64,000 nt of DNA from an uncultured Verrucomicrobiales bacterium (GTDB lineage Bacteria; Verrucomicrobiota; Verrucomicrobiia; Verrucomicrobiales; Akkermansiaceae): contig CASICJ010000001.1 of assembly GCA_949373085.1 (NCBI GenBank), positions 1-64,000 of the forward strand. Direction: 5' to 3'. A model generated the notes under the pieces. It worked only from the letters and a program-made list of their open reading frames with translations, ran no database searches and had not been told where the DNA came from. Positions 44,811 to 52,435 of the stretch are shown one piece after another; the first letter of the stretch is position 1, and each line of letters opens with the position of its first letter. Position numbers and translations under genes: made by a program.

Positions 44811-46424
44811 ATGGCCAGTAGGAGAAATCGAAAGTCAAAAGCAGAAAATGCGCAAAGGCGGAAGTCTCGTAAGAGGGGTTCAACCAAGTGGGTGTATTAT
44901 ACTGGAGGTGTTTTGGGGCTTGCGGTTTTGGTTGGCTTGGTCATTGGCTACAACTCAGTACGAAGCTATCTTCGGAGTGATGAATTCAGGCTAATGCTTG
45001 GAGAGGAGGTAGGGTACGAACTTAATGGAGACGCCGAGATGTCGATTTTTGAATGGGATGGTTGGAGCTTGAAGACTGATAATTTTAGTTTCAAGGAGAT
45101 GAATGGATTGCAAGATATCAATGCGCATGGAATTGATGCTCAGGTCGATATTGGAGCGATTTGGACCGGTGTTTATCGCATCGAAAATATGCACCTTCGC
45201 GAGCTTGAATTTACTGGTGACTTTCGAAATGATCCTAAGCGTAAAATCCTTATTAAAGAGCGTCCAGTGAAGGAGAAAAGCTTCTGGGATCCTCTATTGC
45301 CGGATTCTCTTGAAGTAACGGGAATCGATATCGCTTCTTTGCAGGGATCAGCCAAGTTGGACGACGGGGATTGGGTATGGCAGAATGCCTCGGCGAAGAT
45401 CCGCCCTGGTTCAACAAAGGATGTTTATGATGTGATGGTCGCTGGTGGCGAAATTTCGACGCCTATTTCACTAGCAGATAAGATGACCCTGCGTAAGGCC
45501 AAGGGGAGGTATTCGGGTAATCGGTTTTACTTGTTGGAATCTGAATTTGGAGTGCTGGAAAATGGTTTGATGATAGCGGAAGGGGATTTCGGTATTGAAG
45601 ATGGGACTTGGCAGATCCGGGGAGAGGTGACTGGTTCCCGTATTCAGGAGGTTATTGCTGAGGATTGGAAACGGCGTTTCATGGGGCCGCTTGATCTTTC
45701 CTTCGAAGTGACAGGTAAGCCAGACACTGAATCTAGATTGACTGGTCACCTCAGAATCAGGGATGGCATGCTTACGGCTCTTCCGTTGCTTGATAAAATT
45801 TCGGCCTATGCAAACACGTCACGCTTTCGTCGCCTGTCTCTAAATGAGGCAAGTCTAGACTTTGAAAAAGTCGGAGAAAACATCGAGCTAACCAATATTG
45901 TTTTGTCTAGTGAAGGACTAGTCCGTGTCGAGGGTATGATGGAAATTGAAGGGAATGAAATTCGTAAGGGTGATTTACGCATTGGTATTACGCCCGGGAC
46001 TTTGGCTCATATTCCAGGTGCTGAGACTAAGGTTTTTCAGCGTGGTGATTTGGGGCTTTTGTGGACTCCACTTAATGTCAGTGGCACACTTGACGCTCCT
46101 CAGGAAGATCTGAGTGACCGATTGATTGCTGCAGCCAAGGAGAGGATGTTTGAGATGCTTCCAGGTATTGGAGAGTATGCGCTCAAGTTTACAGGTAAGC
46201 CGATTGGTGAGTCTACCAAGATGGTCCTCAAAAAGAAGGGGGTGATTCTTGGTGTCGCTGAATTAGCTTTGGGAAAAGCTTCTGATTTATTTAATCCGAG
46301 TGTTGCCGGTAATCCGGAAAAAGTGAAAGGGGAAGAGGATGGTGCGATCAAAAAGGGGGCCGACGCCTTCAAGAAAGGAGTCGGGACTATTTTTGATATT
46401 TTCGGACGACCAATTTCAAAGTGA
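44811..46424 (+). CDS. AsmA-like inner-membrane protein
   Basis: 537 residues. A very basic cytoplasmic N terminus (about 1-25, Arg/Lys-rich) is followed by one membrane segment (YYTGGVLGLAVLVGLVIGY) and a long beta-rich periplasmic part with alternating strands (GIDAQVDIGAIWTG, IENMHLRELEFTGDF, NIELTNIVLSSEGLVRVEG). The pattern resembles AsmA/DUF748 lipid-transfer-like proteins, but the match is by fold pattern only. It may help outer-membrane lipid homeostasis. It lies between the amidase and a START-like gene. Confidence 0.55.
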   Translation: MASRRNRKSKAENAQRRKSRKRGSTKWVYYTGGVLGLAVLVGLVIGYNSVRSYLRSDEFRLMLGEEVGYELNGDAEMSIFEWDGWSLKTDNFSFKEMNGLQDINAHGIDAQVDIGAIWTGVYRIENMHLRELEFTGDFRNDPKRKILIKERPVKEKSFWDPLLPDSLEVTGIDIASLQGSAKLDDGDWVWQNASAKIRPGSTKDVYDVMVAGGEISTPISLADKMTLRKAKGRYSGNRFYLLESEFGVLENGLMIAEGDFGIEDGTWQIRGEVTGSRIQEVIAEDWKRRFMGPLDLSFEVTGKPDTESRLTGHLRIRDGMLTALPLLDKISAYANTSRFRRLSLNEASLDFEKVGENIELTNIVLSSEGLVRVEGMMEIEGNEIRKGDLRIGITPGTLAHIPGAETKVFQRGDLGLLWTPLNVSGTLDAPQEDLSDRLIAAAKERMFEMLPGIGEYALKFTGKPIGESTKMVLKKKGVILGVAELALGKASDLFNPSVAGNPEKVKGEEDGAIKKGADAFKKGVGTIFDIFGRPISK

Positions 46425-46442
46425 GGTTAGTTTAAGGCTCGA

Positions 46443-46907
46443 ATGAAAGTCCACTCTCTCTCGCAAGAACAAACGATTCCCATATCATTAAATCAGGCTT
46501 GGGAATTTTTTTCAAGCCCCCGAAATCTTGAAGCCATGACTCCTCCCGAAATGGGATTTAGGATCGTTTCGCTCCCCTCTGAGATTCTTTATGAGGGCGA
46601 AATTATTGAGTATTCAGTAAAGGTCTTACCGGGGGTTTGGATTCCGTGGGTTTCGGAGATCAAGGCCCTAAAAAAGGGTGAAAGCTTCGTTGATGACCAG
46701 ATTTCTGGGCCATTCAAATTTTGGCACCACCGGCATTCCTTTGAGGAAACGAGTGGGGGGACAATAGTGAAGGACCTCATTCACTATTCGGTGGGCTTCA
46801 GTATTTTTGGTGAAGTGGCCCGAGCTCTGGTGGTGAAGAATCAGTTAGCGAAGATGTTTGAACATCGCCGATTAGTTCTCAACGAAAAGTTTGGGGAGGT
46901 CACTTAG
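46443..46907 (+). CDS. SRPBCC (START-like) family protein
   Basis: 154 residues with the family opening EQTIPISLNQAWEFFSSPRNLEAMTP and the late helix LVVKNQLAKMFEHRRLVL, typical of the polyketide cyclase/START-like SRPBCC proteins often annotated as cell-division-inhibitor-like. It forms a hydrophobic ligand cavity. No ligand can be assigned. It follows the AsmA-like gene by 18 bases and overlaps the convergent cytochrome gene by 8 bases. Confidence 0.75.
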   Translation: MKVHSLSQEQTIPISLNQAWEFFSSPRNLEAMTPPEMGFRIVSLPSEILYEGEIIEYSVKVLPGVWIPWVSEIKALKKGESFVDDQISGPFKFWHHRHSFEETSGGTIVKDLIHYSVGFSIFGEVARALVVKNQLAKMFEHRRLVLNEKFGEVT

Positions 46908-47952
46908 CAGCTTCGATAAACTGGGGATCAGTCAGAGTTTTTAAAAAAGCAATGAGCGCTTTTTTTTCCTTAGCTTTTAATTGGAGCCCCTGTTTTTTGA
47001 GCGCAGGATCAAGAGTAGGTGTTTGATGAGCGTTGGTATTATAATGTTCGATTACCTCCGTAAGGTTCTCGAATCGCCCATCATGCATATAGGGTGAAGT
47101 GATGGCGACATTGCGGAGGCTTGGTGTTGAAAAGAGAAACTTGTCCTTTTCCTTACCCGTTACTCCGTATCTCCCAAGATCTTTCAAATCTGGTGCTGGC
47201 CTTAAACCATTGTTACGAAAGGCAAAGTCACTGAAATGTGCTCCACTATGGCATGTGGAACATCCGGCTCCTTCTTTTTCATGAGAGGTGAAAAATAGTC
47301 TGCGTCCCTCGTCTTCAAGCGGGCCAAGCTTTATTTTTTTTTCGAGGGAGCGGTCGAATTTTGAGTCCCCACTTACGATACTAAGAAGATAGTTTTCTAG
47401 CGCTAGCGAGAGGGTCTCGCTGGTGATTTCGCCGGGGCCATAGGACTTTTTAAAATCCTCCCGGTAGGATTTTTGGCGATTGAGCCTGTAAAGGACTTGG
47501 TTGAGGCTGGCCGCCATTTCAAGATGGTCCTGGATAGGTTGTAGGACTTGCTCTCTGACCGTTCTAGCTCGGCCGTCCCAAAAAAAGTGATCTTTCCATG
47601 CAAGGTTAAAGATGGGAGGGGAATTGCGTTTCCCAAGACGACCCTCGAACCCGCGGGACAAATCGACGTCATCGCTAAATGCAAATTCCTCAACGTGGCA
47701 TGCCGCGCACGAAACAGTGCCATCAATCGAAAGGACGGTGTCGTGGAAAAGCTTTTCGCCCAATGAAATTCTCTCTTTTGTAATTTTGTTGTCTGTGGGA
47801 AGAGTTGGTTCTCCGAACTCTTTAGGGAAAATCAGCTGGACCGAGATCGATTCTTGAGGCGGTTTCCATTCCGCTTTTAAGAGAGAAAATCCGATCAATA
47901 ATGTCACGGTCGCTGCAACACACGTCTTAACCATTTCTAAAAAATAGCACAT
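46900..47952 (-). CDS. di-haem cytochrome c peroxidase / MauG-family protein
   Basis: 350 residues with a secretory N terminus (VAATVTLLIGFSLLKA). Two haem-c sites, CAACH at about 80 and CSTCH at about 232, mark the CcpA/MauG family. Other conserved segments are NSPPIFNLAWKDHFFWDGRA, TPSLRNVAITSPYMHDGRF and the closing LIAFLKTLTD. It acts in the periplasm, reducing peroxide with electrons from a small cytochrome, or oxidising a partner as MauG does. It is divergent from the propeller gene. Confidence 0.9.
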   Translation of the reverse strand: MCYFLEMVKTCVAATVTLLIGFSLLKAEWKPPQESISVQLIFPKEFGEPTLPTDNKITKERISLGEKLFHDTVLSIDGTVSCAACHVEEFAFSDDVDLSRGFEGRLGKRNSPPIFNLAWKDHFFWDGRARTVREQVLQPIQDHLEMAASLNQVLYRLNRQKSYREDFKKSYGPGEITSETLSLALENYLLSIVSGDSKFDRSLEKKIKLGPLEDEGRRLFFTSHEKEGAGCSTCHSGAHFSDFAFRNNGLRPAPDLKDLGRYGVTGKEKDKFLFSTPSLRNVAITSPYMHDGRFENLTEVIEHYNTNAHQTPTLDPALKKQGLQLKAKEKKALIAFLKTLTDPQFIEAAK

Positions 47953-48084
47953 GCGGACGAGATTGAATGAAAAAAATCAAGTAAGTTGGTGCAAAGCGTG
48001 ATTTTCCGTGGGGATTTAGTTACCTTTTTAATACTAAGATTTTTTTCTTTTCGACTAAGGGATGTTAGACAACATCGTAAAACC

Positions 48085-49104
48085 ATGAAGCAGCTAACCG
48101 CTATACTTTCGTCTCTCATTCTTACATCTGCTCTCTATGCCCATGAAGGTCATAATCATGGAGATGGGGTGGGAGCCGTCATCACGACTGCAATTGTGAC
48201 AGGTTCTGAAGGTCATAAGTATGTTACTGTTCCGGGATGGGGCGTTCCTGAAAACCGGAAAAATATTGGCTCGTTACATGGTGATCTTGCTGTTGATAAA
48301 TCCGGAAGCGTTTATGCTGCTACTAATGGCGAGCCGGGAATCGCGGTCTTTGATTGTTTTGGAGATTTCACAAAATCGCTAAAGGGGGGGCTTGCTGGTA
48401 TGCACTCACTGACTGCTGTCACGGAGGGTGGTCAACAATTTATTTGGGGTGCGCAGGTCCGCAAAAATCGCGCTGTTAAATTTGATTTAGAAGGCAACAT
48501 CGTAGCAATTTTGCCCAATGAGAGGACAGGGGAACTTGAAGGCGGGATGGGCGGCTTAACGGAGCTTTTAGTTGGACCGAAGGGGCATATTTATTTCTTC
48601 ATGGGATATGGTTCCAAAAAGATTCACAAACTGAAGCCTGATGGTGATCTCGTGAAGACCTATGGGGGAAAAGGAACTGGTAAGGATCAATTTACGTCGT
48701 GTCATGGAGCGGCAATCGATCTCCGTTATGATGAGCCTCGCATTCTTGTTTGCGATCGGGATGGAAGGCGTATGATCCATTTGACGATTGATCTGACTTG
48801 GATCGGGCTTTATGGCGAAACTCCGATGCGGCGGCCAGCCGATGTTGATGTTCGAGGGGATTATGCTGCTGTTGCCGAGATTGAAGGCCGTGTTATTTTG
48901 ATGGATAAAACCGGTAAGGTGGTCTCGGTCCTTTTAGATAATCCAGACAAGAAGCAGTGGGCCACGAATGGTGTCCCGGCTGAAGAACTTCACGACAATG
49001 CTTTTTCGGCACCCCACGGGATTAAGTGGGGGCCCGCAGGTCAAATTTATGTGACTGAATACTCCAAAGTTGGCCGCTTGGTTGCTCTCTTTCCTAAAAA
49101 GTAA
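48085..49104 (+). CDS. secreted NHL/six-bladed-propeller-like protein
   Basis: About 339 residues from ATG 48085. A signal peptide (MKQLTAILSSLILTSALYA) is followed by a His-rich mature start (HEGHNHGDG) that could bind metal. Repeated blades contain DLAVDKSGSVYAATN, LLVGPKGHIYFFMGYGSKKIH, IDLRYDEPRILVCDRDGRR and HGIKWGPAGQIYVTEYS. The fold is NHL-like; no catalytic residues are evident. It is divergent from the di-haem peroxidase gene, which may be a functional partner. That is inference only. Confidence 0.7.
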   Translation: MKQLTAILSSLILTSALYAHEGHNHGDGVGAVITTAIVTGSEGHKYVTVPGWGVPENRKNIGSLHGDLAVDKSGSVYAATNGEPGIAVFDCFGDFTKSLKGGLAGMHSLTAVTEGGQQFIWGAQVRKNRAVKFDLEGNIVAILPNERTGELEGGMGGLTELLVGPKGHIYFFMGYGSKKIHKLKPDGDLVKTYGGKGTGKDQFTSCHGAAIDLRYDEPRILVCDRDGRRMIHLTIDLTWIGLYGETPMRRPADVDVRGDYAAVAEIEGRVILMDKTGKVVSVLLDNPDKKQWATNGVPAEELHDNAFSAPHGIKWGPAGQIYVTEYSKVGRLVALFPKK

Positions 49105-49119
49105 TATTCCCCTGAAATT

Positions 49120-49956
49120 ATGATCGAACTTGAAGATTTTTTTGAAGACGTAATTGGCAAAACCATTAGAGGCACGGGAGTGGCCGATGGAGTTTTGTCG
49201 TTTCTCACGAATGTCGAGCCAGATGCCATCGCCAAATTGAAAAATGGGGAGTTTGATGAAGTTGCCGTTCGCGCTATCGCTCCAGCGCTTGGGCTCGATG
49301 CTGATTGCTTGGTTGAGCTCGCAAATCGGGGATGGAGGCCGGAGTCGGTTGAGCTCGAGGGGCTACGGCAGTCTAATACTGTCTTTGATCCAGACCCGGA
49401 CGACATGATGACTGTAAATTCGTATCTCATTTGGGATCCCCAGACCAAAGAGGCGGCTCTTTTTGATACGGGCGCCGATGCAAGTCCTGCCCTTGATATG
49501 GCAAAAAATCTAGGTGTTGATCTCAAAACTCTCTTTATCACTCACTCTCACATCGATCATATTATTGATCGAGAAAAGGTTGTTAAAGCACACCCCGAAA
49601 TTCGTGTTTTGGTGAATGCCAAGGAACCTGTTGCTGGAGCCGAACGATTTGCGGCTGGTGAGGCTTTTTCGATTGGAAGTCTTCGGGTTGCGACCCGTTT
49701 AACGTGGGGGCATTCGCCGGCAGGAACTACTTATGTGATCGAGGGTCTCAGCCGCCCTGTTGCCATCGTGGGGGATGCTCTTTTTGCTCAGTCAATGGGC
49801 GGCGGGGTGATTTCCTTCAAGGATGCTCTTGCGACGAATCGTTCTGAGATTTTCACTCTCGAAGATCATACTGTGGTCTGTCCCGGGCATGGGCCTATGA
49901 CCTCGGTAGGAGAGGAGAAAGCTCACAATCCGTTTTTTCCTGAATTCAAATCATAA
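49120..49956 (+). CDS. metallo-beta-lactamase-fold hydrolase
   Basis: 278 residues. The MBL metal motif HxHxDH is present as THSHIDHIID at about 142-151. Downstream ligands are in LTWGHSPAGTTYVI (His), IVGDALFA (Asp) and VVCPGHGPMT (His), as in glyoxalase-II-like enzymes. The first 75 residues are an added helical domain (LEDFFEDVIGK, LKNGEFDEVAVRA). The substrate is unknown. It is followed by a beta-hydroxyacid dehydrogenase gene with a 22-base gap, probably one unit. Confidence 0.82.
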   Translation: MIELEDFFEDVIGKTIRGTGVADGVLSFLTNVEPDAIAKLKNGEFDEVAVRAIAPALGLDADCLVELANRGWRPESVELEGLRQSNTVFDPDPDDMMTVNSYLIWDPQTKEAALFDTGADASPALDMAKNLGVDLKTLFITHSHIDHIIDREKVVKAHPEIRVLVNAKEPVAGAERFAAGEAFSIGSLRVATRLTWGHSPAGTTYVIEGLSRPVAIVGDALFAQSMGGGVISFKDALATNRSEIFTLEDHTVVCPGHGPMTSVGEEKAHNPFFPEFKS

Positions 49957-49978
49957 CAACCCAAACCACTAAAATATC

Positions 49979-50869
49979 ATGAGCAAAGTAGCATTCGTCG
50001 GCGTAGGCCGAATGGGGGCAAATATGGCACGTCACCTTCAACTCGATTGTGGACACGATGTCACCGCGGTCTTTGATGTTAATAAGACAGCGTCAGCCGA
50101 GATCGCAGCCGAACTTGGAGCCAAAGATTGTAGCGCCTTGTTAGAAGTGACTGAAGCGGCAGAGATAATCTTCACCGTGGTCACCAACGATGATGCGATG
50201 CGAGCTATCTTCCTGCAAGATGGAGACAATCTTTTTTCTGGAGCGGCTGGCAAGACCTTCATTAACTGCGCCACTCTTTCACCTGGAATTCATAAAGAAG
50301 TTTATGAAGCTGGAAAAAAAGTTGAAGCGCACGTTCTGGAAGGGGCGATGGCATCATCGATTTCTCAAGCCCGCGAAGGAAAATTGTTCTTAATGATTGG
50401 GGGGAATCAGGAAGTTTTCGCCCAGCACAAGGAGCTCCTTGATCAACTCTCCATAAACCTTCGCCTCTGCGGTCCAATTGGCAAAGCTGCCGAGGTTAAG
50501 GCTCTCGTTAACATGGTTATGAATATCAATACTGCGGCGCTAGCCGAGGGCTTGGGGCTTGCTGATGCAATGGGTCTTGATCTTCAGATGGTGTGCGATA
50601 TTTTCGCCCAGACCGGTGCAAACAGTCGCGTCCTCGAGACTGATGCTGAGGATATGATCGATCGTGATCATGAGTGTTGGTTTTCAGCGGAACACGCCGC
50701 GAAGGATTCTGGGATCGCAGCTGCTTTGGCAGATGGGGTCGGGATCAGCCTGCCTGTCAATGATGCCACTAAGGCTCAATATGATAAAATGGTGGGAGTT
50801 GGCCTTGGAGAACTTGATAAATCGGGAATCGCCGAGCTGACTTTTAAGGGCCGGGGGCCATCAGTATAA
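49979..50869 (+). CDS. 3-hydroxyisobutyrate dehydrogenase family protein
   Basis: 296 residues. The Rossmann loop is in FVGVGRMGANMARHL. The substrate-binding SGG-type motif is relaxed to EGAMASSISQAREGKLFLMIGG, and the catalytic lysine is in VKALVNMVMNINTAAL near residue 173. The family covers 3-hydroxyisobutyrate, tartronate semialdehyde and glyoxylate/succinic semialdehyde reductases. The reducing enzyme for tartronate semialdehyde would pair with the Hyi-like protein at 3.4 kb, but the distance makes this speculative. A strong terminator follows. Confidence 0.85.
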   Translation: MSKVAFVGVGRMGANMARHLQLDCGHDVTAVFDVNKTASAEIAAELGAKDCSALLEVTEAAEIIFTVVTNDDAMRAIFLQDGDNLFSGAAGKTFINCATLSPGIHKEVYEAGKKVEAHVLEGAMASSISQAREGKLFLMIGGNQEVFAQHKELLDQLSINLRLCGPIGKAAEVKALVNMVMNINTAALAEGLGLADAMGLDLQMVCDIFAQTGANSRVLETDAEDMIDRDHECWFSAEHAAKDSGIAAALADGVGISLPVNDATKAQYDKMVGVGLGELDKSGIAELTFKGRGPSV

Positions 50870-50887
50870 ATTGCGCATCTTAGGATG

Positions 50888-50923
50888 GAAGCGGCGGGTT
50901 TTTGCCCACCGCTTCTTTTTTTT
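50888..50923 (+). terminator. Rho-independent terminator
   Basis: Stem GAAGCGGcGGG / CCCaCCGCTTC with a short T-rich loop, followed by eight T. It lies 19 bases after the dehydrogenase stop. Confidence 0.85.
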
Positions 50924-51067
50924 GCGCTATTTGGTCTAAAAAGATCAACATTTCCTCAATTTTCTAAACTTCGTGGTTTGACAGGTTAAGGCGTAATTTT
51001 GTTAACTCTCTGAGAGCAATAGCGAACACTACGCGATTATTCAATTTATAGACACCACGATCTAATT

Positions 51068-51619
51068 ATGGCCGACGAAAACGAAAACACACAGCCGCCC
51101 GCATCCGATGATCAAAATTCATCAGTGCCCGTTAAGAATGAGACTGTCCGCGCGACGCTCAAGGCAGATCCGCCGGCTCCGAGTGCACCCGCGCCTCCGG
51201 CACCCGCGCCGACGATTCCTTTGAAGTCTGCGCCAGCACCCTCTGGTGCTCCGACTCCGCCACCTGCTCCAAGTGCAGGTGGGGCACCAGCGCCGGCTCC
51301 AACCATTCCTCTGAAAACTAGTGGAGCTGCACCTGCCCCGGCAACAGTGCCACTCGCGACCTCTCCAGCTCCAGGAGCCTCAACGACGGCCCTTCCTCAG
51401 GCTACTGTCCAACTTCAGAGCACTCAACAGCTCGGAAAGCCAACTGCTCCTACGATGTCAACCATCGGGACAATCGCAATGGACGACGATGAAGATGAGG
51501 GAAGCGACACTCTACCAATGGTCATGTCCATTTTGGCTTTCGTTTTGAGCCTCGCCATTTTAGCTCTCGCCATCATGTTTTGGACAACAGAGAACGACTT
51601 CGGTAAAATCTTCGAATAA
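51068..51619 (+). CDS. Pro/Ala-rich single-pass membrane protein with TVxL-like repeats
   Basis: 183 residues. Residues 1-135 are low-complexity Pro/Ala/Thr with periodic short motifs (TVRATLKA, PTIPLKS, PTIPLKT, ATVPLAT, ATVQLQS). An acidic patch (DDDEDEG) and a C-terminal membrane helix (VMSILAFVLSLAILALAIMF) follow, with a short tail. Similar repeats of TVRIxLPP-like units occur in verrucomicrobial proteins of unknown role (from memory). It is probably a tail-anchored cytoplasmic linker. A possible TTGACA -35 element lies at 50978-50983. Confidence 0.65.
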   Translation: MADENENTQPPASDDQNSSVPVKNETVRATLKADPPAPSAPAPPAPAPTIPLKSAPAPSGAPTPPPAPSAGGAPAPAPTIPLKTSGAAPAPATVPLATSPAPGASTTALPQATVQLQSTQQLGKPTAPTMSTIGTIAMDDDEDEGSDTLPMVMSILAFVLSLAILALAIMFWTTENDFGKIFE

Positions 51620-51649
51620 TCTTCAGTTCAATTAAACTAAATTAGAGTT

Positions 51650-51718
51650 ATGCTTCCTATTATAATTTTTGTCTTCGCAGTTGCCGTCGCCCTCATCAAT
51701 ATTAACATTGGTGGGTAA
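51650..51718 (+). CDS. possible 22-residue membrane peptide
   Basis: ATG-initiated frame of 22 codons between the Pro/Ala-rich gene and trxA. The peptide is almost wholly hydrophobic (PIIIFVFAVAVALINI) and ends in Gly-Gly. It could be a small membrane protein, but a hydrophobic 22-codon frame can arise by chance and the ribosome-binding site is weak. Confidence 0.25.
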   Translation: MLPIIIFVFAVAVALININIGG

Positions 51719-51780
51719 CCGCTCGATTGCGGGGATCGTAAGGATTATCTGTTTCGACGTTACGTTTCAAAAAAAACCTT

Positions 51781-51811
51781 AAAGGGTGGCTCTTGACGCC
51801 ACCCTTTTTCG
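51781..51811 (+). terminator. Rho-independent terminator before trxA
   Basis: Perfect stem AAAGGGTGGC / GCCACCCTTT with loop TCTTGAC, followed by T residues. It ends the upstream unit just 16 bases before the trxA start, so trxA needs its own promoter within or near this hairpin. Confidence 0.75.
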
Positions 51812-51826
51812 GTACATATTCGCGGC

Positions 51827-52147
51827 ATGGCTCTAATAATTACCGAAGACAACTTTGACGCCGAAGTCCTTAACTCCGATCAGCCCGTTCTTGTCGACTT
51901 TTGGGCTGAGTGGTGCGGACCTTGCAAAATGATATCACCTATGGTGGATGCTGTAGCAGCAGAAGTTGATGGCACAGCAAAAGTCGGGAAGTGTAACCTA
52001 GATGATGGACAGGCTATTGCCGCCAAGTATGGCATTCGTTCCATCCCAACTCTTCTGTTTTTCAAAGATGGAGAGGTTAAGGATCAGATTGTCGGTGCAA
52101 ACGTCACCCAAGGCCAGATTTCAGAGAAGCTTCAGGCTCTCGCGTAA
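51827..52147 (+). CDS. trxA: thioredoxin
   Basis: 106 residues with the active site [10 protein letters not shown] at about 28-37, the cis-proline in [10 protein letters not shown] and the glycine-rich end GANVTQGQI. It is the cytosolic dithiol reductant for ribonucleotide reductase and others. Terminators lie on both sides, so it is monocistronic. A weak promoter (TTGACG at 51793, CATATT at 51815) would leave almost no leader. Confidence 0.95.
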   Translation: MALIITEDNFDAEVLNSDQPVLVDFWAEWCGPCKMISPMVDAVAAEVDGTAKVGKCNLDDGQAIAAKYGIRSIPTLLFFKDGEVKDQIVGANVTQGQISEKLQALA

Positions 52148-52165
52148 TTTAGCATTTTTAGATTC

Positions 52166-52208
52166 AAAAAAAAAACGGGAGGCTCGAATTAGCCTCCCGC
52201 CTTCTTTA
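52166..52208 (+). terminator. Rho-independent terminator after trxA (possibly bidirectional)
   Basis: Stem CGGGAGGCT / AGCCTCCCG with loop CGAATT. A run of A precedes it and CCTTCTTT follows, so it can also serve the convergent entericidin-like gene on the minus strand. Confidence 0.8.
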
Positions 52209-52225
52209 AGTCGAATGGGGCTGCT

Positions 52226-52372
52226 CTACCACTTTTTACCGTAGGCAGAATTCTCAAGACCTTGTCCAAGACGTTGAAAGTCTTTACCCATTCCGAGGAA
52301 AGTATTGCAGGAGGAAAGGAAAAGCGAGGAGCCAATAGCGGCGGCGATCATTAATATAAGTCGGTATTTCAC
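52226..52372 (-). CDS. entericidin-like small lipoprotein
   Basis: 48 residues from a GTG start. The hydrophobic signal ends in the lipobox LSSC at about residues 20-23, then CNTFLGMGKDFQRLGQGLEN, close to the entericidin EcnA/EcnB pattern (CNTxxGxGxDxxxxGxxIxxxA). Entericidins are small lipoproteins described as an antidote/toxin pair in E. coli, but single copies of unknown role are common. The start codon lies in the loop of a perfect 7-bp inverted repeat (TCGGTAT / ATACCGA, 52361-52379), which may limit initiation. Confidence 0.75.
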   Translation of the reverse strand: MKYRLILMIAAAIGSSLFLSSCNTFLGMGKDFQRLGQGLENSAYGKKW

Positions 52373-52379
52373 ATACCGA
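52361..52379. promoter_or_regulatory. hairpin enclosing the entericidin-like start codon
   Basis: Perfect 7-bp inverted repeat TCGGTAT / ATACCGA with a 5-base loop that contains the GTG start on the minus strand. It could be a translational control hairpin or an operator. Only the palindrome is seen directly. Confidence 0.4.
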
Positions 52380-52435
52380 AAATATTAAAGAGGTAGGTCT
52401 CTGGCAAGCCCTTTATGAATTCGCTTTTGAAGCTT

